Assembly: GCA_947846985.1 (NCBI GenBank)
Contig: CANTUZ010000001.1
Location: 116,887,757-116,951,756 of the forward strand
DNA length: 64,000 nucleotides
Reading direction: 5' to 3'
DNA from: Fratercula arctica
Taxonomy: Eukaryota > Chordata > Aves > Charadriiformes > Alcidae
Shown here: positions 49,155 to 62,300 of the stretch, piece by piece
Layout of the letters: every line of letters begins with the position of its first letter
How positions within the stretch are numbered: position 1 is the stretch's first letter
Translations under genes and position numbers: made by a program
Notes under the pieces: model-generated
Databases searched by the model: none
Seen by the model: only the letters and a program-made list of their open reading frames with translations
Told to the model about the DNA's origin: nothing

Positions 49155-49245
49155 ACGTACAGAGGCAGAAAGGCCAATCTTGCAATTTCCATGTAGGTTT
49201 TGAATTCAGGTATGAAGCCTGTTCTTCATTGTGCTATATAGTTTT
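49155..49245 (-). repeat. Possible MIR-like ancient SINE relic
   Basis: GAGGCAGAAAGGCCAATCTT and, further right, TTTTGAATTCAGGTATGAAG followed by CCTGTTCTTCATTGTGCTAT parallel the complement of MIR (GAGGCACAGAGAGG, then GGATTTGAACCCAGGTCT, then a CTTTCCACTGTGCTA-type end). Order and spacing fit and the match is a little better than at 38385, but both are weak. Confidence 0.33.
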
Positions 49246-49265
49246 TCATTAATTTTGAACATAGA

Positions 49266-49304
49266 GGGAGGGGATTCGGGGTGGGGGGGGCGAGGGGAGG
49301 AGGG
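49266..49304 (+). other. Guanine-rich block, G-quadruplex candidate
   Basis: At least five runs of three or more G with loops of one to five bases, including one run of eight G, make a canonical quadruplex-forming pattern on the plus strand. The surrounding DNA is AT-rich, which makes the block stand out. Confidence 0.7.
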
Positions 49305-52300
49305 AGATTAACATCTTCAGGATAATCATCTAAATATATATTTAGCTGTCTAAATAATTAACTTTTTCAGAATTTGAAGAGGCTTAAAACATTATAAGTA
49401 TTAAACTTTGAATTCCTCTACCATTTCTTTGGCTACTTTACTTCCTCGCATTTCAAAAAAAAATATTTTTATGTAATATTAATGCTACGCGCAATTTTGT
49501 AAACTACATACAGATCTTAACCCACAGAACTAATATGTTTCATTGAATAAATGATAATAATAAAAGTTAAAATTCAACATGAAAGCAGAAGTGCATATTT
49601 TGAAAATTATTTAACCTTCTTAATATAAGCACACTAACAGAAACTACAGTTCTTTTACCTCACATGCTATGCATTTCTAAAACTTTTTAACATAACCTTT
49701 GTAATCACTGAACAAGCCTATATTCTGTGACAAGAGGAATATTTCTGTCCAGAAGGTAGCTATGTTTTAAAGCATAATCTTAAATATATCTGTAATTATA
49801 TCACAGTAGGGGAAAAAAAATTATTCTCCAATATAGTATAAAAAAGTAAAATAAATATTTAAAATATTGAGAGCCATAGAATGCAATCTGAAATTAATGC
49901 AGTAAGAAATATCAAACCCAACCTCCAGGTTAAACCAGTATTTTGAATGCTTCAATAGCAGTTGAACTGGTGAAGCAGGCAACTGGAACACCACAAGATG
50001 GAACAGGAAATGAAATTGCATGTGATGCTAAAGTGCCCAAACTATTAAATAAATATTTCCTAACTATTAACTTAGAGTTGGTTCATCCAAATCAATTTGC
50101 AAACTGCTCACCTTTTCAGATTTAAGAACCCTTCAAATTAAAAGTTGATGGCAAATGCATCCTTGAAGACTGATTCCCGTTTAACATTCTGTAGCTATCC
50201 AGACAGAGTGGTAAGATTACATTAAGCAGGAGATGGGTGCACTGAAAGGTGAGGTTTACAATTGTGCCTTAGTATTCATCCGGTTACTTATTATGTCCCC
50301 AAAATCAACAGGGTAAAGAAATATGTATAATATACACATTGTATTACTACAACAGTTTAAAAGTTTGATTTTAGTTTATTTTAAAAGAATGCAAAATTAG
50401 GAAACACATTATCATGATTCTCTAACAAAACATCTACAGAGCGGTTTTTTCCATGCTTGTAGTTTTCCTTTCTCCAAACAAGAAAATTTAGAAGTTGCAA
50501 CAGTGAACATTATTGTTCTGCTGCTTAAAGGTCAGAGGCTCCTTAATGACCCGACCATGCTAGGTCTCAGAAATGGTCTGGACTTTTCATAGCCTGGGAT
50601 GTGTTTAGCTGTCATAACAATTACCTGCCAATCAGGTAACTCTTGCTCAACTTTAGTTCAGTTTTGGTTTGGTTGACAGTGATAACAGGCAGTTATTTTG
50701 CGTGGACTCCAGAAGAAAATGAAATGTGTGAAAATATACCTGCTGTGCATCAACATTTTGGAAGCTTATGAGAAGTTTCTACAGTTACTGATTTAAAAAG
50801 AAAAAAGTTTTCTTAAGTTCTTCAGTGTTGAAAGGCTTCCCCCAATGCTTTTGTTCCATTAAAGTTTAGACAGAAATAATCTGCTTTACATATTCCTTTG
50901 ACTCTTCTTACCATGATGAAATGGAAGATGTTTTCTTCAGGTTGATGCATTTTCATCAGCTACTATCAAACAAAATAGTTTTATGGCAGTATATTTTTAT
51001 TTAGAAAGGCAAATTTGTGACTGGATTCAAACTAAATCCTTTGATAACACAGAACACACAAAACAGCACTAGGAATTTTGGCCACAAGTTCACTTCTGAC
51101 GCACTCAGCCAAATATGATGGCGATCACAGTTTGCCTTTGGTTACCCACTCTCCTCCTCTTACAAAACAAAACCCAACAACGTGGCTAGGAAACCTTCAG
51201 CATTCTGAAGCATTTGCTCCATTAGTCAGTTTTCCACACCAGTATTTGCACTTTAACACCTGGACATCCTTGCTAGGATGATTTTTATTTATATTTTTAG
51301 ATCTATTATTTTAAGCTACCTTTCTGAACACCGCTGAATTACGTTCCTTTTATTCTGATGCTATGATATGCCCTGTTTAATACCTTAGTTTTGCAAGTTA
51401 AGATACAGGCAAAACCACATATTTCAAAAAATACAAGTAGAAGTACGTGGTTGCATACCCAGACATTTATCGGTTTTTTTAACCTATTTTTTCCAAGACT
51501 AAAATATAAACCAAAAAATATCAGACCAATTACAAACAATCTGAAGTCAAATGATTTATCTTTTAGCAAGACATTAGCTTTACTGGTGTCACCAATGCAG
51601 TTTTGATGTCATTACTCTGGAACCTGCCGGCTGCCAGGGGTAACTGCAGCGTTTGTGTGCTGGGCTCTCCCCTGCACTGGTGGACAGCCACTCAAGGGGC
51701 ATTTGGGGAATGTTAAGACAGCACAAAAGCAGATCAGCACCTGTGCAGCAAGTCCCAGACTTTCCAGCTTCACTTCTCACAGAGAAACTTGGGTTTGTGC
51801 AGTTGCCTTGCTGCTCTTCACCCCAGGTAAAAAGATGTACACAAGAGTGTAACTCTCCCTATGTGGCAGATGCGTAGGAGTGCTGCTTTTGAGGCAGCAA
51901 TCCTAGCCTGTTTCCTCACGAAAACAGTCCTTCCTTAGCAGTCTTTGAGGAGCTACACACATATGCACCAAAAAAAAAAAACCAACCCCCCAAAAAACCC
52001 AGGCTACCTAACTCCAACACCTCCCGTCTCACGACTGTCATGATTGGACATTGTTGCATGACTATAAAATGAAAAAAAAAAAAAAACAGCTGTAAATGAA
52101 AGTTTTCTTCCCTGTCATGGAGCAAACCAAGAAATGGAGCCTATCTTGCGGTTCAAAGATAAGCCAGAAATTGAGCTTTTTCCCAAAGCCTTCTCACAGA
52201 GAGGTGGTCTGGTTACCACACCTTAGATTTCCCCCAGTTGCAAAATAGCTTTATTTATTGTCACAGGAACATGGTACGTACCAAAAAAATAAGTAGTAGA

Positions 52301-54661
52301 GAAAGAACGCATTAATTAAAAAAAAAAAAAAATCAGTTTTAGGCGTAAGTGCTAGGTAAGGTATGTCACATATCAGAAGTCTTAGTCCATTTGTTGATAG
52401 ATTAATAATAGAGGAAGGTTAAAACAATGAACAGCATGCAGTATAGCAAAAGACCTCAACACTTAGAAGTGGGGGAGAAAAAGCACAGAGATGATAAAGA
52501 ACTTCACTGTAGGAAATTTATGCTGGCAGACAACAGTTTCATACTTGTAAACCGCTTTGAATGGGCTGACAGACAGCACAAGTCATGTCAGCTTAATAGC
52601 CTAGGTGTGCACTCCATCTAGTGTAGGGTTACTGAGCAGTGGCCTAGATCCTTCATCTAGGAAGTCTTCCACTAAAAGCTGGTCTAGCAGTTAACTAGAA
52701 CGCCAGTTTAGCAGATCTGAGGTGTGATAAGACAAATAATATTATTTCCAGAAAGACTTCTGTTAATATTTTCATTAGAGATAAGTGAGCCTGCTCACCG
52801 TCTGAAGAGCTACATTTTTAGTCATTATATAAATAAATTAACAGGTAAGGAAGAATTGATGGATCCGTACTACGGTGGAAAAAATTAGAGTGAACTTCCT
52901 CCTCAACTGGGCAGCACTGCTTAAATCAAGCTGCTTCTCATAACAAATCCCTTGTACTCACAGGACATGACAGGATCACCAGAGCACAGCACCGTCCCAC
53001 AGGGTAGGCATGGTATGCTGGGAGGAGAGGCGGCACCAGCCCATAGAGCTGGCAGCCTGGAAACAGATTTCCCAGCAATTTGTCTGTGGTCTGTCTGGAG
53101 CAGCAGCAACAGATATGAGCTACAGTATATCTCTCTTATGTAGAGAAGGTCACTCATGCACGTCATCCTCACTTTCTGCCTATTAATCCATCCTCGAACT
53201 GTTTCTTTAATTGCAAGGAAGAGTTACAGAAAAAAAAGCCCAAACAAACAAAACAACAAGAAAAAAATCCAACACAAGCTTAAAGTCTACTTTAATGAAT
53301 TCTGAGATCTGAAAACAGTCTGCAAGGTTTGCAAAACCTCACACTCCATGAGAGTTAAACCATTGCTGAAATCAATTAGCTTAATTTATGATGCACTGTT
53401 TAACCAGCATCCTAATTAAACAGCAACTTCCTATAATCCCAGGAAAGAACAAAGCACAGGAGGTGATATTAGGTCACCAGCCCATATTTAAATATGTGCC
53501 TTCCCAGCTTTTTTAGTTATGCTGATTTTTCAGAAGTCAATCAAGAGTGGGGTAAAATGGTATAGATTGAAAAAAAAAAATATTTTTTTAGCGTGTTCAC
53601 TTCACAGAAAGCTTTAGAAATTGTATCTAAAGAATTAAAATAATTTTAGAGGAAGGAGAAAAATTCACTATGCCCAAGCTTTTGCTTTCAGCTCTATGGC
53701 TTTGGAGGGCCTAAAATAAGGCAAGTAGGTTAAACAACTGCAGCTTCTTAAAAAAAAAAAAAAAAATCATCTTTAATAATTCCTACAGATACCCCTTCAC
53801 AAAAGGATGATTTTACAACTAAAGCAGTAATTGTGTAATTGCAAAACGGTATTATTTAGTTTGACGGAAGAGCTAACAAAACATTCTTAAAGATTCTGAA
53901 GTGAAATTTTACACGAAGTTACTTCTCAGTTGAGCTCCGGATTGATCTTAACTTTGAAAAACTGCCTTTATGTTGCAGAAAAAGAATTAGACAGACTACT
54001 GAACTAAGAATTGGTATAATAGATTCAATTCTAAAATTACAGAAAGATAATTCTACTCATAATACTACATAAAAACTAAAGCAGACATTATTTTGCCCTA
54101 CCTTTTCTCTACCTACTTTCTTCATCAAGCTTATATTTTTTGGAGAACAAAGCAAATCTGGAATTACTACATACTAATCACATGACGTCACTAATGTAAT
54201 GTATTGGTTACCTTACTCAGAAAACTCTACCAGGGCAGATAATACTGCCATCTCTATTTTCCCCCCTCCGTATTTTTGACAGATATTCGGACAACTGTTC
54301 AGTCCAGACCTACAAAGGCTTGGTAATCTCTAGCTCAGCATCTTCCTTTTCTTCTGAACTGCCAATAACCCAATATTCCCCTGAAGACAGAGTACCATTC
54401 CTCAAAACCCTCTCCCACTCCACTATTTTTAAAACTACATATCTCCCAGTTATTTGAATAATTGGTATGAGAAAGACCCCATGAAGTTTTAGTAGCATTA
54501 ATTGCACCAAATCCCTTTTCTCTGGTAAGTATTTCTAATTTTTCTTGGTATTTGCTCTAAGACCAGTGCACTGCAACTCTGAAGACCTGGAGTCTGCTGG
54601 CAGCTTTATCAGCCTCCTGGATGATCTTGGCCAAATCTCTATTTCTAGGCTTTCTTTTCTT

Positions 54662-54982
54662 AGAATCATAGAATGTGTTGGGTTGGAAGGGACCTTTAAA
54701 GGTCATCTAGTCCAACCTCCCTGCAGTAAGCAGGGACATCTTCAACTAGATCAGGTTGCTCAGAGCCTCATCAAGCCTGGCCTTGAATGTCTCCAGGGAC
54801 GGGGCCTCCACCACCTCTCTGGGCAACCTGTGCCAGTGTCTCACCACCCTCATTGTAAAGAACTTCTTCCTAATGTCTAATCTAAGCCTACCCTGCTCTA
54901 GTTTAAAACCATTGCCCCTCGTCCTATTGCTACATGCCCTTGCAAACAGCCCCTCCCTCCCTACCTTTCTTGTAGGCCCTTC
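54662..54982 (-). mobile_element. CR1 LINE 3' end
   Basis: A minus-strand CR1 fragment of about 320 bases. The plus strand begins AGAATCATAGAATG (complement of the ATTCTATG tail), followed by GGGTTGGAAGGGACCTTTAA and AGGTCATCTAGTCCAACC. The part from about 54760 to 54982 is the complement of the last portion of ORF2: the [22 protein letters not shown]-type and [15 protein letters not shown] segments. The tail resembles that of the plus-strand copy at 16805 and differs from that of the copy at 6590, pointing to a different CR1 subfamily from the latter. It is moderately preserved and 5'-truncated, with no sign of activity. Confidence 0.95.
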
Positions 54983-55343
54983 ATCTGTTCCCCCTCAGTA
55001 AAATGGGAATATTGAGTCTAAAAGCGTATTCAATACGACCATGCAAGGGATAGGGTGTTTCACATGATTTTGTGTTGCACTTCTGGTCATATGACTGAAT
55101 GTCTTTTGTTCACATCTTGACTTCTTCCCAGTTATGCAGCAGAAAGAATGGATGTTCAGGGTCTCCCTACCCAGGCTCCTATTCCCTAAGCACAATCCCT
55201 TTTAGTAACACATCTAAAAGCCTCTCTCTTCCACTAGGTAGTATCACACTCGAAAGGCTAATTCTCTTTCTACCAAAATGTTTCTACTAGATTTTACCAG
55301 CCTCAAATAGTCAAACCAATCTTTTGATATATATTCTAACTAA

Positions 55344-55366
55344 GGGGAGGGCAGGGGCTGGCGGGG
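55344..55366 (+). other. G-quadruplex candidate
   Basis: Four G runs (4, 3, 4 and 4 G) separated by loops of 1, 2 and 5 bases fit the canonical quadruplex rule. It lies about 360 bases to the right of a CR1 copy and is not part of it. Confidence 0.75.
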
Positions 55367-56175
55367 AAGTATATTAGCTGATTGTAACAACCAAAGACAC
55401 AGGAGGAAACACTTTAATTACTTCACAGAGGCAGAGAGTCATCCATGTGCAGTGATGCAGGGTATTAAGCATGACTGCTCTGCACTCAGCCTCAGCCTGA
55501 TCTGCAGGGCTGCTCTGTCAGCCCTGGCTCAATAGCACCAAGTACCACCTCAAACAGGCTGACAAGGAAAGTTTACATACAAGTGATTGCAGATACTGTT
55601 TTTCACTCATCATTATTTACAACCTGTAGGAGAACATTGGACATGGGTCTTTATATTTATCTGAAAACATTGTCACATCTATCTGAACATTGTTAAAAGA
55701 TTTTGGGGCTTTGTAATGTGTCAAGTAAAAACATTACTGATAAGATAACCCAGGAGCATTACAATTCATGTTTGTTTTACCAATACACCACAAGTTTAAA
55801 TGGAAAAGTCTTTGCCTGTCTCCTTGCATCATTTTTATGGAGTTGGAGAATTGAAAAGGTTCCAAAGCACTGGTATTTATGACTGCAAAAGAAAACACGG
55901 TTCGCTGTAGGAAAACACACTGTTTCAACTTTGACATTAGACTTGAAAAGGAATGGCTTGAGTTGAAGTCTGTCTACTTTATATTCTGCTTCTTGAATTA
56001 ATGCCTCATCATTTTCTTTGCTAGAGCTGTGAAAAGTAAATTCTTCCTCAGACCAGATTCAGAATAAAATACCATGCTCAGTTGCATTTGAAATAAAAGA
56101 TATCATGTATAGGACTTGAAAAAAAGGAAGACTCACCTGTAGCATTTTTGGTGGATGAAGAGCCCTAGTTTTCTT

Positions 56176-56236
56176 AAAAAAACAAAACAAAACAAACAAA
56201 AAAAAAAAACCAAAAAACCCCAAAACAAACAAAAAA
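56176..56236. repeat. A-rich tract with AAAC units
   Basis: AAAC and AAAAC units, a run of about twelve A, then CAAAAAACCCC-type sequence. Similar in make-up to the tract at 41949. Confidence 0.95.
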
Positions 56237-59200
56237 GCAACTGGCACGGGTAGCCTGTTACACAATCATCAGCGGTAAAAATATCAGTACTAACATACAG
56301 AAAGTTTCTTTGAAACTCCTAGAAAACTCCTGAGGAGCAGCAACAGTGCAACTTTCACAGAATAAACTACAAGACACAGAACAATAATTATGCAAAACTA
56401 ACAGCCATTCCTTTCTTCCACAGTTTTAGCAGGACTGCTTGGACCTCCGAAATAGAATTTCTACTGACTGAGTTTTGTTTCTCTTGTATCTGAGGCATAT
56501 AAGGGAAAAATCGTTGCTTTTCACAAGACCTATTTGCCTTTTGGATGGTATGGGGTGGACAGGACCAGTGTTCTCAAAATCATTATGGCTTTGACAAATT
56601 CTTTACCTCATCCAGAATAGTTTATGCATCACTTCAAAAGGATGTATTTGCCCACAGAAATAGGACAAAGAACAAACTGCTGTATAAAGCAGAGAAAGAA
56701 CACAGCATTAGAAGGAAGAAATGACCAGTGTAAAAAACCAAACACAAATAAACAAACCAACCAAAAAGATAAAACCAAAACCCATTATCTATTCAGATCA
56801 GCTAAAAATTTGTTTCATAAAGCAAACCAACTTACAAACTAATCACATTTCTAGACAACATACAAGATACCATAGACTTTACACTATTTGCTGTCTTCCA
56901 TGGTTGAAATCATGCTTTTCACCTTTGCCTCAATTTACCATTTTGCCTCTCTTCCCTTCTTTTTTCTTATTTTATTTATTTGCATAAAGGCAGAAGATAT
57001 AGAGAAAGACTAAGGCATATGGCTGGTTCTCGCACACTGAAAAGCCGGAACATACTTTGCACAGGAATTTTTCTCCTTTTGATATAGGGTGCAGTAATTA
57101 ATTTTCTTGTGTTTTCCTTTGCCCAGCTCTGCTGTAATGTGAATGCATGTACATGGAATACAATATAAATACATGTATAAGTGCACGTATATAGAGCAAT
57201 ATACACACCAATAGTGCATATACTTATGTATTTTTCTGTAAGAGTGGAGCAGATAGGCAAGAGCAATGTGACTATTTAAAGGGGAGAAGAGAAACAAGAG
57301 AATACAGTTGAAGATACTTTTCAGGTTTTTTCAGTCCAGATGTTAGTACTGACAATTTCAGGTGTTAGAAGGCCAATTTCCCCATTAACTGTTCATAGTT
57401 ATTTTTGGTTTGCATTTCTAGATTACACTTCTCTCAGTTGAAACAAGGCCTGGAGGCCCAGGGATTCCTCTTCAACGTGAGGGTGAAAGAGGCCTGTAAA
57501 TCACAAACCTCTTGGGGAAGAGACAAATACAAAAGATTGGTGAGGGAAAGATAAGGGAGGGAGGTGTGAATATGTAAAGTAATGAAGAGTAAGGATCTAA
57601 CCTGCTAAAGCTCAAAATGAACAGAAATAATTCCTGAACTACCATATTTGGACCAAGGAGTTTAAAAAACAACCCAGTGGGAAGAACTGCTGAACTCCTA
57701 TGCAGCAAGTGTCTGCTCTGATATAAATACACCCAGTAACTAAAACAGGGAGAGGAAAGAGTCAAAGCATAATATAAAACCAGCACAGCTATCTCAAGAA
57801 GAATATTTTGCAGCATTGCCTGCAAATTGAATAAATACTTTCAAACAGCTGCCATTGTACTTTAGAGGTATTTCAGGCACATGCAGGAACATGCTTTCCA
57901 TTTAATATGAACGTATGTACTGGGTATTTTAAAATTCTGCATTTCAAACATTGCTAAAACTGAGCCTACTAAAACTTCATATATGTTAATGCAAAGGCTC
58001 TCTTGAAAGCCTTCAGAGATTTACTATAGTTTCAACCATATTTGCGTGGCCATATTTTCACACTGAAACCCTCAGCATGACCAACACACTGAGAAACCTG
58101 AGAAGAGAAAGAATGCAATGAGTAGGCAGTACCTGTGATACTGTTACTGCAAGAGAAAGCCAGGCCACTGAGGGTTTGGGCTGCATCAGTAGGGCAGCAA
58201 CCTGAAGCTTTCACAAGAACTGTGCTGTGGACAAACTTAAAAAATTCCAAGTTAACCTTTCTACAAACCAACCTGCCACCAATCATGACAACTGTCATTC
58301 AAGACAACAAGCTGTTTTTAAAAAAGGAAGAACATCGAGCTAAAACAGGGGGAAAGACACTCCATCCTACCTTATCAGAAAAGTAAATGCAATACATCTT
58401 CCAAGTTTAACTTTTTACTGCACTTGGTCTCAAGAGGTACTTGGCACTTGTAACATCCCTTGACTTCCAAGGACTCAGAGAGAATCAAAGACTCTCCTGT
58501 CAGGAAAGAATGTTTGCATTTATTAATATTAAGCGATGAGTATATCAGATTCTATCAATTTAAAATATCGTCCTTCATACTTAACCCCAGAATCTTTAGT
58601 ACCACATAATGAAGCCATAACCTTCCGTCAGATCAAAGAAAGCATCACAGAAGGAGAAAGGTTCTCAAAAGTACACTAATATGCCTGGGCTTATTTATGC
58701 TACAGTTGGATTGTGGTGCTTTCAGATGCCTTAAATTTGTTGCAAAGGCATTTATAATCAGGAAACAGTTCAGCATCTTAATAAGAAGCATTCTGAACTA
58801 CAGCCTAGAAATTAAAACCCAAAAGCATGACCCATACATACTACCTTTAGTAACCACCTGTAGTTCCACCACACGTCATCTGCTGCCAAAGTGATCTACG
58901 GCTACCGGACACCTATCGTTACAAGCCTAACACTGAAGCAGAGGGCTCCTATGCCCCTATATAAGGGCCATCTATAAGTGCCTCCTTTAAAAAACAGACC
59001 CTGAAACACACAAGCAGCAAGATGGTTCCTTGCAAGGACAGTGCATTTGCAGGCAATAGCCAAAGTTTAACATTTTAAAGAGCATGTCAAGAGCACTTAA
59101 ATATTGAGATAGGCATTGGTTTATAGCACAATGTAAGTGAAATTAATGGGGCGTAGGGGAAAGTAAAAAAGGGAAAAAGGTCAATACTTATGTAGTCCCA

Positions 59201-59284
59201 GTGTTAAATTGCCTGTGCCTCCTGGAACACAAACCTTTCATGGACTTCAACAAGAAGGAAAAGCAGTTTTTCGTTAGCTGTGAT

Positions 59285-59370
59285 ATGCAAATTTATTACA
59301 GCAGTTTTAAGAAAAATGTATCCTTGCAATCCACATAAAGTTTGCCTTGATCTGTTGTTTTGATGCAAAT
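59285..59370 (+). promoter_or_regulatory. Candidate regulatory site: two POU octamers
   Basis: The perfect POU-factor octamer ATGCAAAT occurs at 59285-59292 and again at 59363-59370 in the same orientation, 78 bases apart, inside repeat-free sequence. Octamers bind OCT/POU transcription factors. Single copies also appear elsewhere in this AT-rich window, so only the pairing is notable. Confidence 0.2.
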
Positions 59371-62300
59371 GCAAAATTAGCTTGCATTATCAATGGACAC
59401 CAAAAGAATATGCAGCTCAAAGCTTTCCATGGCTTGTGTATGACACAGGGAAACAAACTGAGGTTACACCTGAACCCCACATTAGATTCAACTAGGGTGT
59501 GTGCTGCAGGGAGTTGAGGGAAGGAAAGGAGCCACCAAAACTATGCAAAAGAATTTGCAGAGTGTGAGGGGTCAACATCCTGCCTTCCCAGCAGCTGCAG
59601 GCTGAAGGAAACCAGTGAGATGCACACATTTCAAAATTCTCCAGATCACCTACTCAGTGGACTGAAGTGACCAAACTGTTAAAACTAAAAGCCAGTATAA
59701 AATAAGCTTACATGTGGTTTCCCCTCCTCCACAGTTCCTCAGGAACTGAACACATATAATTATTTCAATTGCTTATCGGCAATTATCTTTGGGCAGGGGG
59801 GAGGAAGCTCACAGATTTGAGACTACCTTCGGCACCTGCAGAGTCTCTGTTTAGGTCATAGACACAGTGTAATAAAATTAGTGTAGAACAAGCCTTGATT
59901 CATTTTGGATCCTTCATGTAGATAAAAGGCAGGTTTTCTATCCAAAAATATCAGTCTAGAATCTTGGAATTCAGAATTCAGTAAGTTGAAAGAAAACTCC
60001 AAACACTAGGTACTATTTTGCACTTAAGATACAGATGCACATTTTTTGCTAGCTCCAAGGGGACCCTGCCTATGTGCAGGCACAGGATATTGTCCTGAGA
60101 AATCCCACTCTAATGGAAAGATTCTGAGCCCTCTCCCGGAAGGAAGTTTTGAGCTGCATACATCTTTCATCTTACACCACCAGTGTATTTTAAGGGGAAT
60201 TTATGCAGTTCTCCTAAGGTTAGTGAGGAATACATTTATACCTTGCACTGAGTGAATTACTACCTATACATGCACGCAATCTAATCCTTTAAACTATCAT
60301 CTCTCTTAACTATTTTATTAGTACTTCAAAGTATTCTTTGCAAGCAGCATTCCTTAACAGTAGCACAAGCACATTTTGAATAAAGTTACTCTTACTGTCT
60401 ATACAGCAAAAACAAATGTATTTGTGTACAAACTGCATTTGCAGCTATTACAACGGGAATGAAAAAGCACTTCATAATGCAAGAGGAACATTAATCTTAA
60501 CATGCTGTTTAAGTATTAATTTGTTTTGCAATGGTATATGCCGTATCTCTGGGCATGGCACACTTCTTTGTGAGAAAAAATAATAATAATCCTACACACA
60601 AAGAGCTACAGCAAGTTGCGTATGACTAGTGCTTTAGAGCATAATTACCTGGAAGACAGAAACAATCACTGTAACTCATGGTCAGTGGATCAGTCTCAGA
60701 AGGAGGAGTGATGGATGGGGATAGTTGCACTATTTCCCTTGATTATATTAGCAAACTCACCAGCTGAGCTTCCCCTCATACTTAATGGATAGAGTAAATA
60801 CAGCAGTGTCAGCAACCAAAGAGGGCAAACTGAGTATTTTTAATGAAAAAAGACCAGCTCTTAGATTCCTGGAAAAGTTAATACTCTTCCACATGGAACT
60901 GTTATTGCATGATCATAATTTTTTGTCCCAGCAGTCTATTTCTAACTCACAAAATATCTTGAAGAATGTAAACAGAAAATCTACTTATTCCTTATGCCCC
61001 AGTATTATGCCCTGGGAGACTATAGAGACTGCACAGGTAGGAGCTGGCTGCATTACCCGTCTCACTCCTGGTTTGGTTCAGGATGTCAACAAAATGCACT
61101 TACTGAAACAATGGAGGATGCAGTAGTTGAAAGTAAAATAATTACATACAGAGTCCATTTCAGATCCAAGTGACTTTTGGCTTGATTGTTATATAATCAT
61201 ATGGTTTTGCCATGTACTGAGTCAAAAGGAAAAATCCTAAAGCTTTTAATCCATCAATGGCAACTAGCACACTAGGTTTTTCAACCCATTTTACATCTCC
61301 TAGGAAGATTTGAACCTTTTTTTTAGGAAATGTGGAGAGTTAGGCCTTCCCTACCATTATTCCCTTATTATGCACAAAGATGACATAAGTCCAAAGTAAA
61401 TATTCATAAAATGTGACTCAAAAGTTTACAAATTACATATCAGAGATAGCTGGTGAATTGTTCTTATCAAGTTATATGTACAAACTTGGATTAGATGATA
61501 TACTGTTCACTGTAGAGGTGGAAAGCTAGTTAGCCTCTGGATTTGCCTATCAACAAGAAATACCTGGAGATGGAGCAGAAGCAGCATGTAAACATCATAT
61601 AGAGAAAAATTTTTGACCAAGACTGGACAGAGAGCAACTGACTGTGCTCTGAGATGCTCCGAGTTTAAATACCTCCTTTACATAACCAAGTTTCATTCTC
61701 CTATCTGAAAAAAAGTCACTTGTCTGTTTTTAAATAAGAATTTTCCCTTTCTTCTGTGAGACTGCATTGCACTTTAAAGATTGCAACACACTACTGGAGA
61801 TCAGGTCAGATGGAGCCACTGGCATTTAAAATTCAATTAAAGGCTAAAACTATCATATAAGCAGCGATGAAAACTATGCTAGTTTCATGAAATAAGGACA
61901 AAACCCTTTCCATAGTGGAGGTGAAAATAGAACAAGCAATTAAGAGCTGGAAAGGATATTCTGCAAAGGCTTCAGAAATCTAATGTATTAGTCTGTTGCA
62001 TATTAAACAGAAGATCCTGAGCCACCAACTGGAGCCAAGGTTCAACTGTGAGACTTCCCAGCAACAGCTCCAATCATTTGTGCTTTCCACAGGTAATCAC
62101 TGACAGCCCTACCGTATCCCAAACGGCTATTGAAGTACCATAATTTAAGAGCCTATTACTTATTCTATATGTGTCCTTGATCTGCAGAATTTATTTCAAA
62201 ACAGACATGCCCGAGTTGTTCATCAGCAACACAAACATTTGGTTCTCTTCACTGTGACAGGACATGAACATTGCATACACAATCTGAACCTGAACTGTTC

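Larger units (their letters stand above)
43901..54661. other. Unique AT-rich sequence, no gene seen
   Basis: No recognisable gene across about 10.7 kb. It contains poly-A tracts (46599-46619, 47183-47201), a short GAGTAAA tandem array (48741-48788), a guanine-rich block (49266-49304), a faint MIR-like patch (49155-49245) and smaller A runs near 52072, 52320 and 53749. The stretch 44180-44720 is described separately as a candidate regulatory region. A GC-richer patch at 51600-51830 holds a 44-base segment bounded by AG and GT (51783-51826) with no other sign of being an exon. Confidence 0.65.

Noticed and set aside
51783..51826. 44-base segment bounded by AG and GT, exon-like
   Set aside because: Such pairs are frequent by chance; no protein similarity and no partner exons.
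54545..54880. 111-codon plus-strand open frame
   Set aside because: Mostly antisense of the CR1 copy at 54662-54982.
57472..57825. 117-codon minus-strand open frame rich in hydrophobic residues
   Set aside because: Hydrophobic runs are expected from T-rich DNA; no known membrane-protein pattern or splice context.
60785..61126. 113-codon plus-strand open frame
   Set aside because: No similarity to a known family and no promoter or splice context.
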